Shown: positions 6,876-14,506, numbered from the stretch's first letter. The stretch is DNA of 18,459 bases from Bacteroidales bacterium (GCA_028684405.1 JAQUGA010000026.1:1-18459), one strand, 5' to 3'. A program made the numbers and translations. Notes: generated by a model not told the origin, from the sequence alone.

Positions 6876-8528
6876 ATGAAACAGATTACCATCGTTGCTT
6901 TATTGTTTTTTGCATTTGCAACAAACAATCTTTATTCTCAAGGAATTTTGGGAAACGGAAAAATATCCGGAAATTTTCAGACCGATGCTCAATATTATCA
7001 AAAAGACAGTTTGATAGGAGCTGAAGATGTGGAAGAAAAAATGCTAATTAACGCTTTTGCCAACATTGTTTATACCAATGATAAATTTACGGCAGGAATG
7101 CGTTTTGAAATGTATCAAAATCCGCTCGTTGGCTTTAATCGTAAGTATAAAGGAAGCGGCATCCCGTATCGATATGCTACCTACAACAGTGGTGATTGGG
7201 AAGTAACCGTTGGCAATTATTACGAACAATTTGGAAACGGACTTTTGTTTCGTTCCTACGAAGAACGAAATTTAGGTTTCGATAATGCGATGGAAGGAAT
7301 TCGTTTTCGGGCAAGCCCACATGCTTCGGTAACCATAAAAGGAATTTGGGGAAATCAACGTAGCTTTTGGGACAAAGGAGAAGGCATTGTACGCGGCTTA
7401 GATGTAGATTTCAGCATGAATGAAATTTCTGAAAAAACTTCGGAATGGAAATTGAAATTAACTTCTGGCTTTAGTTTTGTAAGCAAATATCAACGCGATC
7501 AGGATCCTTTGTATAATTTGCCTAAAAACGTGGCTGGATTTGCCGGCAGAATGGGCATTGGATATGGAAAATTCTCTCTGAATGGAGAATATGCCCACAA
7601 AATTAACGATCCAAATGCAACCAATAATATGATTTACAAACCAGGAGAAGCGCTTATGCTAAATGCTGCTTATTCTCAAAAAGGTTTAGGAATATTGATA
7701 TCAGCATTAAGATCCGATAATATGGATTTCCGCTCTGACCGTTACGTAACAGAAAGTGCACTGAACATTAACTATATACCCTCTTTAACCCGCCAGCATT
7801 CGTATGCTTTGAGTGCCTTTTATCCCTATGCAACTCAATTCAACAGCCAAATGTCGTTTCAAGCACAGGTAAATTACAAAATTCAAAAATCAACTTTGCT
7901 CGGTGGAAAATATGGAACGGATGTAGCCGTAAATTATTCAAGAGTACACGACATTCAAAAATCGAAAATTGATGAGCATACCGAAATTGGAAAAAACGGA
8001 ACCGATGGTTATAAAAGCAATTTCTTTCAACCGGGCGATGTTGTGCTTTTTGAAGATTTCAATATTGAGGTTGGAAAAAGGATAAACAAAAAGCTAAAAT
8101 TAATTGCTGATTATATTTACCTAATCTACAATAAATCGGTTCTGGAAGGCCATTTAGGCGACCCTACGGTATATGCTCACATTGGCATTGCTGATTTTAC
8201 ATATCGCATCAATCCTAAAAACGCCCTGAGATTCGAAGCACAGCACTTGTATACCAAACAGGATGAGGGAAGCTGGGCAAATTTATCGGCAGAATACACC
8301 ATTTCGCCCATGTGGTTTTTTGGAGTAGGCGATTCTTATAATTACGGAAATGAAATTGAAGGAAAAAGAATACACTACTACAACGCATCTGTAGGTATAG
8401 TGAAAAACAATTTGCGTTTTGCATTAACATATGGAAAACAACGAAAAGGGATTTTATGCGTAGGTGGAGTGTGTCGAGAAGTTCCCGCATCAAATGGCTT
8501 AGCAGTAACATTAACAGGTACTTTTTAA
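6876..8528 (+). CDS. DUF6029 family outer-membrane beta-barrel protein
   Basis: 550 residues from ATG 6876. An in-frame ATG at 6837 would prefix 13 residues to the signal peptide (MKQITIVALLFFAFATNNLYSQ), so 6876 is chosen. The mature protein is a run of alternating beta-strands ending in TLTGTF with terminal Phe, as in outer-membrane barrels. The N-terminal region (GKISGNFQTDAQYYQKD ... PYRYATYNSGDWEVTVGNYY ... GLLFRSYEERNLG) matches my recollection of DUF6029 proteins of Bacteroidetes. The only two cysteines in the protein are Cys528 and Cys533 (CVGGVC), in the loop before the last strand. The flanking genes both encode thioredoxin-type CXXC proteins. No function is established that I know of. 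Confidence 0.82.
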   Translation: MKQITIVALLFFAFATNNLYSQGILGNGKISGNFQTDAQYYQKDSLIGAEDVEEKMLINAFANIVYTNDKFTAGMRFEMYQNPLVGFNRKYKGSGIPYRYATYNSGDWEVTVGNYYEQFGNGLLFRSYEERNLGFDNAMEGIRFRASPHASVTIKGIWGNQRSFWDKGEGIVRGLDVDFSMNEISEKTSEWKLKLTSGFSFVSKYQRDQDPLYNLPKNVAGFAGRMGIGYGKFSLNGEYAHKINDPNATNNMIYKPGEALMLNAAYSQKGLGILISALRSDNMDFRSDRYVTESALNINYIPSLTRQHSYALSAFYPYATQFNSQMSFQAQVNYKIQKSTLLGGKYGTDVAVNYSRVHDIQKSKIDEHTEIGKNGTDGYKSNFFQPGDVVLFEDFNIEVGKRINKKLKLIADYIYLIYNKSVLEGHLGDPTVYAHIGIADFTYRINPKNALRFEAQHLYTKQDEGSWANLSAEYTISPMWFFGVGDSYNYGNEIEGKRIHYYNASVGIVKNNLRFALTYGKQRKGILCVGGVCREVPASNGLAVTLTGTF

Positions 8529-8540
8529 TTTTTTGACAAC

Positions 8541-9410
8541 ATGAAAAAATCAATATTAATATCATTTATTTTGGCGGGTTTTGTAGCATTTTTCTATTCT
8601 TGCGACAAAATTGAAGGTCCTTACATGAACGAAGACATTTCAGTATTTGCTTGTGACACCCCCGATTTCCCAGCTTTGGGAGACGTGTATCGCAAAATAT
8701 TATTGGAAGAATTTACAGGCCATACCTGTGTAAATTGCCCAGACGGACATCTCAAAGCAAGAAACTTAAAAAACATTTATGGAGACTCTATCGTAATTAT
8801 AGCAATTCATGCAGGTTTATTTGCAGAACCCGAATCCCCTGAATTTCCAGCCGACTATCGCACCATCGTGGGAACAACATTGAATGATGGTTTTGGCGTA
8901 CAAGGATACCCATCGGGGATGGTCAGCCGCTTGCCTTTTGCTTCGTCTATGGTAATGGATCGCTCGGCATGGAGCATTGCAGCAAAAGCCATCAACAAAA
9001 ACGACCCATCAGCAGCCATCCAAATGGTATTGCAATATGATGGAACAGAACAAAAAGCCTGTGTTGCTTCCAAAGTTACTTTCTTGAAAAACATTGCAGA
9101 AGAAGTAAAACTAGCTATTTATATGATTGAAGATAATATAATATCGCCTCAAAAAAATGCTTTTGCAAGCATTGGCGAGGTTCCAATAATCCACAATTAC
9201 CAACACAATCATATGCTGCGAGCATCTTTAAACAGTCCTTGGGGCGAAACCGTCAGCCAGAGTTCAGTCGAAGCAAACCAAACTCTTGTTAAAGTTCATG
9301 GCTTTTCTTTTGAAGGCAAAGGTTTTAATCCGCAAAACTGTAGTTTTGTTGCTGTACTTTATAATGCAGAAACGTATGAAGTAATTCAAACAGAAGAAAT
9401 TAGCCTGTAA
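8541..9410 (+). CDS. Omp28-related lipoprotein with thioredoxin-like CXXC
   Basis: 289 residues, starting 12 bases after the DUF6029 stop, so translationally close. The signal ends in a lipobox-like FFYSC, with Cys21 as the probable lipidation site. The family signature follows as ILLEEFTGHTCVNCPDGH (53-70), whose C63-V-N-C66 sits where a thioredoxin-like fold has its redox pair. The region VQGYPSGMV (near 128) resembles the cis-proline loop of the fold. Omp28 was described as an outer-membrane surface antigen of Porphyromonas gingivalis, and the homologous domain is widespread in Bacteroidetes. Here it looks like the third member of a redox/barrel operon. Its C-terminal ~100 residues are beta-rich, with no sorting domain, so anchoring is by lipid. 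Confidence 0.85.
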   Translation: MKKSILISFILAGFVAFFYSCDKIEGPYMNEDISVFACDTPDFPALGDVYRKILLEEFTGHTCVNCPDGHLKARNLKNIYGDSIVIIAIHAGLFAEPESPEFPADYRTIVGTTLNDGFGVQGYPSGMVSRLPFASSMVMDRSAWSIAAKAINKNDPSAAIQMVLQYDGTEQKACVASKVTFLKNIAEEVKLAIYMIEDNIISPQKNAFASIGEVPIIHNYQHNHMLRASLNSPWGETVSQSSVEANQTLVKVHGFSFEGKGFNPQNCSFVAVLYNAETYEVIQTEEISL

Positions 9411-9444
9411 AATAAAAATAGCGACGGCTAAATAATAGGTCTTT

Positions 9445-10110
9445 TTATTCAGACTTCTCTTGAAATAACATAGGATCGGATTCTGCCAAAAAATGAATCC
9501 CATTCTCATACTTCTTATTGATTACGGTTTTCAAATATTGATAATCCTCTTCAAAACTTACAAAATCGAGTTTATTGGTATCAATAATGACAATGGGAAT
9601 ATTTGAAAGCAATTTGAAATAATCTAAATATCCCTTCTGTATATCGTCAAGATATTTATAATCAATGTTTTGTTCATAATCCCGTCCTCTTTTTTTGATG
9701 TTTTTCAAAAGCAGATCTACATCTTTATACAAATAAACAATTAAATCGGGCTTTGGAATAAAGGAGTTGATAATATCAAAAATTTTAAGATAAAGGGAAT
9801 ATTCATCTTTATTCAGATTGTTTTTGGAGAAAATCAGACATTTATCAATAAAATAATCGGCAATAGTGTATTGCGAAAAAAGATCGGTTTGCGTTAGTTT
9901 GTTTTTTAATTGATTGTATCTGTCTGTCAAAAAGGACATTTCTAAAGGGAAAGCATATCTTTGTGGATCTTCATAAAATTTGGGCAAAAAGGAGTTATCA
10001 GCAAATTGCTCATATATTATTTTGGCATTATAGTCTTCTGCCAAACGCTTGCTGAAACAGGTTTTTCCTGCACCAATACACCCTTCAATAACAAGATAAT
10101 TGTAATTCAC
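9445..10110 (-). CDS. Deoxynucleoside kinase
   Basis: 221 residues starting at GTG 10110; the start is fixed by the canonical N-terminus MNYNYLVIEG directly before the P-loop. The Walker A motif is G10-CIGAGKT17, with Cys at the position that is usually Asn in this family (GNIGAGKT). Later elements fit the family: YEQFADNSFLPKFYEDP (33-49), DYFIDKCLIFSKNNL (85-99), PKPDLIVYL (119-127) and the LID arginines KRGRDYEQ (140-147). The enzyme phosphorylates salvaged deoxyribonucleosides with ATP in the cytosol. Purine or pyrimidine preference cannot be read from the sequence. It converges on the Omp28 gene (34 bases between stops) and is divergent from holB. Confidence 0.9.
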   Translation of the reverse strand: MNYNYLVIEGCIGAGKTCFSKRLAEDYNAKIIYEQFADNSFLPKFYEDPQRYAFPLEMSFLTDRYNQLKNKLTQTDLFSQYTIADYFIDKCLIFSKNNLNKDEYSLYLKIFDIINSFIPKPDLIVYLYKDVDLLLKNIKKRGRDYEQNIDYKYLDDIQKGYLDYFKLLSNIPIVIIDTNKLDFVSFEEDYQYLKTVINKKYENGIHFLAESDPMLFQEKSE

Positions 10111-10303
10111 TTTTTTTTTGATAAAGATACTATTTTATTTATTTTGAGAATGACTTCTGGAGATTTTTTTGAATAAAAAAAGGAACTTTTGTTTTTTCAA
10201 AAAATATATCTTGAGTTCCGTAATTTATCAGATAAATAGTGAAAAAAAATATAACAGAGAGGTGAAAAAAATGCTTAATTTTACGCTATCAAATTTTAGA
10301 GAC

Positions 10304-11446
10304 ATGCAATTTAAAGAAGTAATTGGACACGATGAGGTTAAAAGGAAGCTGATTCAGGCTAAAAAAGATGGAAGAGTAAGTCACGCTCAACTCATTTTAG
10401 GCCCCGAAGGAACGCATAAATTAGCATTGGCTATTGCTTATGCACAATTTTTGAATTGTGAAAATCCTTCTGAAAACGACTCGTGTGGAGCTTGTTCTTC
10501 GTGCATCAAGTATCAAAAACTATCGCATCCCGATTTGCATTTTATTTTCCCAACCATTAATGCAAAGTCAAATGACAAGCCTTGCAGCGACGATTACATG
10601 GCCGAATGGATGGAATATTTGAAAAAAACCGACTGCCATGTATCGCTTTCCGATTGGATTCATCATACTTGGGACGAAAACAAACAAGGCGTAATTAATG
10701 TGAAAGACGCCCATCTGATGATTGAAAAAATTAATGTAAAAAACTACGAAGCAAAAATAAAAGTTTTTATCATTTGGATGGTCGAGAAGCTACAACATCA
10801 AGCTGCACCCAAACTGCTTAAAACCATTGAAGAACCACCCGAAAACTCTCTAATTCTGATGATTACCGAAAATTATGATAAAGTACTAAGTACTATTTTA
10901 TCTCGTTCGCAGTTAATCAAACTTTCAAAATATCCTGATGAAATCGTTAGAAACGAGCTGATTGCACGTTATCAGGTGCCCGTTTCTAAAGCTGCCAATA
11001 TAACACGATTTGTTGACGGAAACTTTTTTCATGCTTTAAAAGCTTCCAAAGAAGAAAGCGAGTACGATTATACAAAAGAATATGCCGATCTGATGCGAAG
11101 TGCATTTATGGTTGTTCACAAAAAAACTGGTTTAGACAAACTTGAAGCCTGGGTTTCTGGAGCTGCAAAACAATCACGCGACAACCAAATTGAATTTTTC
11201 AAGTATTGCTTAAACATGACTCGTCAAAGCATGCTGACCAATTTCAACGAAGAAAAACTGGTCAACTTAAGCGATGAAGAAAGCGACTTTTTATCCAAGT
11301 TCAGCCCCTTTATCAATGAAGCCAACGCCATGTCTATTGCCGAAGAAATAAACAAAACCATACTACATATCGAAAGAAACGGAAATGCGAATATTGTCCT
11401 GCTCGATATGGCTTTTAATATTGGGAAATTGTTGCGGAAGATGTGA
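10304..11446 (+). CDS. holB: DNA polymerase III subunit delta' (clamp loader)
   Basis: 380 residues from ATG 10304. Longer in-frame starts exist (ATG 10271, TTG 10169), but family proteins begin at MQFKEVIGHDEVK, so 10304 is chosen. The AAA+ core shows a degenerate P-loop GPEGTHK (33-39), with His in place of Gly before Lys. A zinc-binding set follows at Cys52-x8-Cys61-x2-Cys64-x2-Cys67, then PDLHFIFP. KLLKTIEEPP and ILSRSQLI (sensor-1 region, SRS instead of the SRC motif) come next. Delta' is the stator of the clamp loader and does not need to hydrolyse ATP, so the altered P-loop is not a defect. The C-terminal third is helical, as expected for the oligomerisation domain. It stands without an operon partner. 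Confidence 0.92.
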   Translation: MQFKEVIGHDEVKRKLIQAKKDGRVSHAQLILGPEGTHKLALAIAYAQFLNCENPSENDSCGACSSCIKYQKLSHPDLHFIFPTINAKSNDKPCSDDYMAEWMEYLKKTDCHVSLSDWIHHTWDENKQGVINVKDAHLMIEKINVKNYEAKIKVFIIWMVEKLQHQAAPKLLKTIEEPPENSLILMITENYDKVLSTILSRSQLIKLSKYPDEIVRNELIARYQVPVSKAANITRFVDGNFFHALKASKEESEYDYTKEYADLMRSAFMVVHKKTGLDKLEAWVSGAAKQSRDNQIEFFKYCLNMTRQSMLTNFNEEKLVNLSDEESDFLSKFSPFINEANAMSIAEEINKTILHIERNGNANIVLLDMAFNIGKLLRKM

Positions 11447-11616
11447 GAGAAAGTTGGAAGAATTTTTAATACTTTAAAGATGCTTGTTTGAATATCAGAT
11501 TCTATAACAGAAATATCCTTTTCAAAAGCTTCATCGGTTATCAACTCTGCAAGTAAACGGTTGGCTTTCACTTTTTTTTCAAAGAAAGATAAATTTTTAT
11601 TCTTTTTTTCGAATGT
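11447..11616 (-). pseudogene. Unidentified coding remnant, antisense end overlapping holB
   Basis: On the minus strand, from just after a stop at 11617-11619, the frame reads TFEKKNKNLSFFEKKVKANR, then LLAELITDEAFEKDISVIE, then SDIQTSIFKVLKILPTF. The composition is helical and protein-like, unlike the antisense text it becomes once it crosses the holB stop at 11446. There is no ATG (GTG at 11569-11571 only) and no stop before holB, so both ends look truncated. I do not recognise the family. It may be the end of a small helical protein that lost its neighbours. Confidence 0.3.
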
Positions 11617-11627
11617 TTAAAGGTTGA

Positions 11628-11747
11628 TTAATTAATTTGACTCCTTTTAAAACCATTGAAAATCCAGTTCAAAATTTGAAATTAAAAAAAGAAGAAAGAG
11701 TTTCAAAACCAATTGTAGAACATCATTTAGCAAATGACATCAGCTAA
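11628..11747 (+). pseudogene. Unidentified 3' coding remnant
   Basis: Between a stop at 11625-11627 and TAA 11745-11747 the plus strand reads LINLTPFKTIENPVQNLKLK, then KEERVSKPIVEHHLANDIS. The balanced amino-acid mix and use of common codons suggest decayed coding DNA, not random intergenic sequence. No ATG start is present. The family is not recognised. With the opposing remnant just before it, it points to past rearrangement downstream of holB. Confidence 0.3.
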
Positions 11748-11801
11748 GCTTTGTATAATTAAACCCAGAATCAGTCATGGTGTCGCTGAAACGCTGAACA
11801 G
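11748..11801. other. Short non-coding link between remnant and repeat
   Basis: Part of the 407-base gene-free stretch after holB (11447-11853). It contains CAGAATCAG at 11766-11774, which recurs at 12512-12520 near the second repeat copy. Nothing else is recognised. Confidence 0.4.
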
Positions 11802-11838
11802 GGATTAAGTCTGACTAAATCAAGCAACTCTGATTTTT
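11802..11838 (+). repeat. Imperfect direct repeat, copy A
   Basis: This 37-base segment matches 12590-12627 in three blocks: GGATTAA, ACTAAATCAAGCA and GATTTTT, separated by short divergent spacers of nearly equal length. It lies just downstream of the stop of the minus-strand gene 11854-12405, while the other copy lies upstream of it. Read on the minus strand both copies spell ELLDLV plus (R/E)(L/F)NP, so they may derive from one coding 3' end. Confidence 0.5.
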
Positions 11839-11853
11839 CACATCACCTAATGA

Positions 11854-12405
11854 TTAATATGGGTTATACTTAGGAATATTCATCTCTGTCATTTCAGCTT
11901 CGTTCATTTCAATAATTTGAGTATAATTTTTTTCATCTATTCCCCAATAAACAACCAAACCGGGAATGTCTTTAAAAACATCATCGTAATAAAAGTTTTT
12001 ATGAATCTTTAGAGGAGCATAATAAACGGTGAACTCTCTGTTGTTTTTGGAATCCACTCCCACAACTTTTATTTTAGCTTTTTTGAGTTCGAGTCCAATC
12101 ATTGTATTTGGTTTATCTTTCAATAATTGTGTTTTGATCTTAGTATAATGTTTTTTTAAGTCACTTTTCACCATTTTTCTATCAGTTATCAAGGTGTCAT
12201 TTCCCCATATTTTATAGCGTTGCATTTGATTTAAATCATAATAATAAAATCGTGTTTTTTTCACATTGTCCGTATACCAAAGAGTATCGTAACCTCCAAT
12301 TTTTCCATTTTCATACCGTGCAAACACAAGACGCTTAGCGCTTTGTGAATAAAGATTGCTTCCTGAAATTAGAATAGCAATTAAAATAGTATTGATGATT
12401 TTCAT
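11854..12405 (-). CDS. Small secreted protein, possibly GLPGLI-like
   Basis: 183 residues from ATG 12405. A longer in-frame start at 12498 adds 31 residues ahead of a clear signal peptide (MKIINTILIAILISGSNLYSQ, cleavage near residue 20), so the shorter form is preferred. A -7 box lies 18 bases upstream of this ATG, which also favours it. The mature part is beta-rich with many Lys and Tyr. FTVYYAPLKIHKNF (125-138) and DIPGLVVYWG (146-155) recall the GLPGLI family of Bacteroidetes, which has a conserved LPGL motif after a W/Y-F-x-P strand. The resemblance is partial, and the protein is shorter than most members. No function is known. It sits alone in decayed DNA between two direct repeats. Confidence 0.7.
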   Translation of the reverse strand: MKIINTILIAILISGSNLYSQSAKRLVFARYENGKIGGYDTLWYTDNVKKTRFYYYDLNQMQRYKIWGNDTLITDRKMVKSDLKKHYTKIKTQLLKDKPNTMIGLELKKAKIKVVGVDSKNNREFTVYYAPLKIHKNFYYDDVFKDIPGLVVYWGIDEKNYTQIIEMNEAEMTEMNIPKYNPY

Positions 12406-12423
12406 AATGATTTTTTTAAAAAA

Positions 12424-12431
12424 CAAATATA
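12424..12431 (-). promoter_or_regulatory. Bacteroidetes -7 promoter box, minus strand
   Basis: On the minus strand this reads TATATTTG, a perfect TAnnTTTG match, 18 bases before ATG 12405. A TGTG lies 21 bases upstream of it, a three-of-four match to the TTTG -33 element at acceptable spacing. It predicts a very short leader for the GLPGLI-like gene. Confidence 0.55.
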
Positions 12432-12589
12432 GCTTAAAAATTAACACTGTATCACATATTAACTCAAAAATAACAAAACTGTATTTGAAAATTTTCAATC
12501 TTTCATTGTATCAGAATCAGCGTTACGCTAGATGAGACATTAAATATCTCTAAATCAATTCATTGAGACAAGCAGAAACATATTAAATA

Positions 12590-12627
12590 GGATTAAACTC
12601 TACTAAATCAAGCAGTTCGATTTTTTT
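12590..12627 (+). repeat. Imperfect direct repeat, copy B
   Basis: Partner of 11802-11838 in the same orientation, 788 bases away, sharing GGATTAA, ACTAAATCAAGCA and GATTTTT. On the minus strand it reads, in an open frame, NPNLPIRIKKIELLDLVEFN, then PI and a stop, which looks like the C-terminus of a protein. Weaker matches extend both ways (TGGGTTA on one side, CAGAATCAG on the other). Confidence 0.5.
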
Positions 12628-12828
12628 AATTCTTATTGGTAAATTTGGGTTAATGATGATTTTTTAGAACATTTTTTCTTCATGATGATAATCAGAACAT
12701 CATAAATAATTATTGGCTTGCCACTTCTTTCCCCTTTTTTTCAAAAAATTAAGATATTAAAATGAACACTTTTTAAAAAAAGTTGCACATTTATCGAGAA
12801 TTAGTATAAACAATAAACTTAATAGATT

Positions 12829-13045
12829 ATGGGTTCAGAAATTAAAAACCTTAAACTAATGCTCTTTGGGAGAGCTTTTATGAAATTACTCAAATACCTC
12901 ATCCATCGAAGTATGAGGACAAAATTCGTCAATATTTTGTTGATTTCGTTTCCCTCACTCCCCAGATGAAAAAGTGAACTTAGAAAGCGTACAAAAATTC
13001 TGGAATTATTTGTTGGAAACATTGAAAAATATTCCTACAAAATAA
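12829..13045 (+). pseudogene. pepD: pepD (aminoacyl-histidine dipeptidase) pseudogene, internally deleted and frameshifted
   Basis: ATG 12829 opens as MGSEIKNLK. After a shift at 12856-12857 the frame at 12858 reads NALWESFYEITQIPHPSKYE, then DKIRQYFVDF, the N-terminus of PepD (peptidase M20, cytosolic nonspecific dipeptidase). From 12953, in a third frame, the sequence reads PHSPDEKVNLESVQKFWNYL, then LETLKNIPTK and TAA 13043-13045. This matches the PepD C-terminus (E. coli ends PHSPDEQVHIESV ... LLKEIPAK). The family is about 485 residues; roughly 70 codons remain, so about 1.25 kb including all metal-binding and catalytic residues has been lost between 12948 and 12953. The remnant cannot make an active enzyme. 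Confidence 0.88.
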
Positions 13046-13172
13046 ATATTTTATAATCAATATTTGAATTAAAATTATCGAAATATCAAATCTGAAAAGT
13101 TTGTTGAAAGATAAAAATACATTCCACATTGTTTTATAAAATGTTATAAGTGAACAAAATGTTGTCGCTTTC

Positions 13173-13184
13173 TTACGATCGTAA
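13173..13184. promoter_or_regulatory. Perfect 12-bp palindrome, possible operator
   Basis: TTACGATCGTAA is a perfect dyad 146 bases before the spoIID-type start at 13331, in otherwise featureless AT-rich DNA. A 7-bp inverted repeat with long spacer (TGTTGAT 13209-13215, ATCAACA 13236-13242) lies between it and the gene. Either could be a protein-binding site or a leader hairpin; neither is tied to a known regulator. Confidence 0.3.
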
Positions 13185-13330
13185 AGTCAAAAAAATCATC
13201 TTTCTTAGTGTTGATTATGTGCACCTTACCCACTTATCAACATTCTAACGTGAGTATTAAAAACACTTTTTTTAAAAAGAAAGATGCTTTTCTATTATTT
13301 TTATGCTTGTATAAATTGATTTTGAAAACA

Positions 13331-14491
13331 ATGAGAAATTACATAAAAATATTTACTGCTTTTTTACTTTCCATTTTTTTATCCATTTCCATCAATGGAT
13401 ATTCCCTCGACCTCGACATTCGTATTTTTTCAGATTATAAAATTCCTACTTTTACATTTACTGCAATTTCCGGAAAATATCTTCTCATCGCAAACGACGA
13501 AACAGTATTAGAAATTTATAAAAACAATCCGCTTGTCATTGCTCAAAAAGGGGAGAAAATTACAATTAGTCGCAACAACCAACTGATTGGAGAATTTTCC
13601 GAAATTGTTATTCAAAAGGCGGGTTTGGTGAATGCTTTCAAAATAAACACAAATATTAAAGGAGCAACTGAACGGATTTATGATGACGAACTGCATGTTC
13701 ATGTTCAAAACGATGAACTCTATTTAATCAATCGAGTGGAACTAGAAAGATACATTGCAGGTGTTGTTCAATCGGAAATTTTTGGCAGTTCGGAAGATGT
13801 TGACTTTTTCAAAATTCAAGCCATTATTGCTCGAACATACGCCATAACCAATTTAATGAAACACATGCCCGAAGGCTACAACCTATGCGATGGCGTTCAT
13901 TGTCAGACATATAAAAGAAGATGCAACCATTCCAATATTATGATGGCGGTTTCTCATACATTTTGCGATGTGGTTGTAGACAAAGAAGACAAACTTATTT
14001 CTGCTGCTTTTTTCAGCAATTCGGGAGGACAAACCGAAAATTCAGAAGATGTTTGGGTCATTCCCACTTCGTATTTGAAATCAAAAGTGGATACTTTTAG
14101 CTTAGATATGAGAAACTCTGTATGGGAGAAAAAAATATTGAAAAACGAGTGGATTGGATATTTTACAAAGAATTATCCTTGGGTGAAAAGTATCCCAGAT
14201 TATGAAAAAAAATTGATTACTTTTGAACAACCGAATCGAAAACGCTACATTATGGACAGCATTCGAGTTACGCATATCAGGCGAGATTTTAATTTAAAAT
14301 CTACATTTTTCTCTATTTCTCAAGAGGGTGAATACGTTGTTTTAAAAGGAAAAGGTTATGGTCATGGCGTTGGTTTAAGTCAGGAAGGAGCCATAAAAAT
14401 GATACGATTGGGATATAATTTTGAAGACGTTATTAAGTTTTACTACACCGATGTGAAAATTGTTAAATATACCGACATCATAAAGTATTAA
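13331..14491 (+). CDS. SpoIID/LytB-domain protein, probable peptidoglycan lytic transglycosylase
   Basis: 386 residues from ATG 13331; the frame is open upstream to 13208, but the signal peptide (MRNYIKIFTAFLLSIFLSIS..., to about residue 25) begins here. The SpoIID domain shows LERYIAGVVQSEI (138-150), where Glu149 aligns with the catalytic Glu of B. subtilis SpoIID. IQAIIARTYAI follows, then CDGVHCQTYKRRC, which corresponds to the His/Cys zinc region. AFFSNSGGQTEN and the C-terminal GYGHGVGLSQEGA complete it. In sporulators SpoIID cleaves denuded glycan during engulfment. Bacteroidetes do not sporulate, so a cell-wall remodelling role in growth or division is more likely. ComEC begins 15 bases after its stop, suggesting cotranscription. 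Confidence 0.88.
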   Translation: MRNYIKIFTAFLLSIFLSISINGYSLDLDIRIFSDYKIPTFTFTAISGKYLLIANDETVLEIYKNNPLVIAQKGEKITISRNNQLIGEFSEIVIQKAGLVNAFKINTNIKGATERIYDDELHVHVQNDELYLINRVELERYIAGVVQSEIFGSSEDVDFFKIQAIIARTYAITNLMKHMPEGYNLCDGVHCQTYKRRCNHSNIMMAVSHTFCDVVVDKEDKLISAAFFSNSGGQTENSEDVWVIPTSYLKSKVDTFSLDMRNSVWEKKILKNEWIGYFTKNYPWVKSIPDYEKKLITFEQPNRKRYIMDSIRVTHIRRDFNLKSTFFSISQEGEYVVLKGKGYGHGVGLSQEGAIKMIRLGYNFEDVIKFYYTDVKIVKYTDIIKY

Positions 14492-14506
14492 CCAATTACG
14501 CAAAAT

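Larger units (their letters stand above)
12406..12828. other. Gene-free stretch between the GLPGLI-like gene and pepD remnant
   Basis: 423 bases. It holds the -7 box of the minus-strand gene (12424-12431), repeat copy B (12590-12627), and a second short imperfect tandem repeat. In the latter, ATGATGAT at 12653-12660 and 12682-12689 is each followed shortly by AGAACAT (12666-12672, 12694-12700). An AGCGT/ACGCT dyad lies near 12519-12529. Only short broken frames occur. Confidence 0.5.

Noticed and set aside
10182..10219. GGAACT/AGTTCC inverted repeat ahead of holB
   Set aside because: The arms are only 6 bp with 26 bases between, and inner bases do not pair; expected by chance in such DNA.
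10169..10303. Longer N-terminus for delta' from TTG 10169 or ATG 10271
   Set aside because: The added residues are Lys/Phe-rich with no family match; the family begins at the MQFKEVIG codons at 10304.
11224..11571. Minus-strand frame of 115 codons as a full gene
   Set aside because: Its second half is antisense to the holB coding sequence; only the part outside holB looks protein-like, and that is reported as a remnant.
12819..13022. Minus-strand open frame of 67 codons
   Set aside because: It is antisense to the pepD remnant, which has clear family matches on the plus strand.
13234..13242. TTATCAACA as a DnaA box
   Set aside because: It differs by one base from TTATCCACA and stands alone, with no cluster, no AT-rich unwinding pattern and no origin genes.
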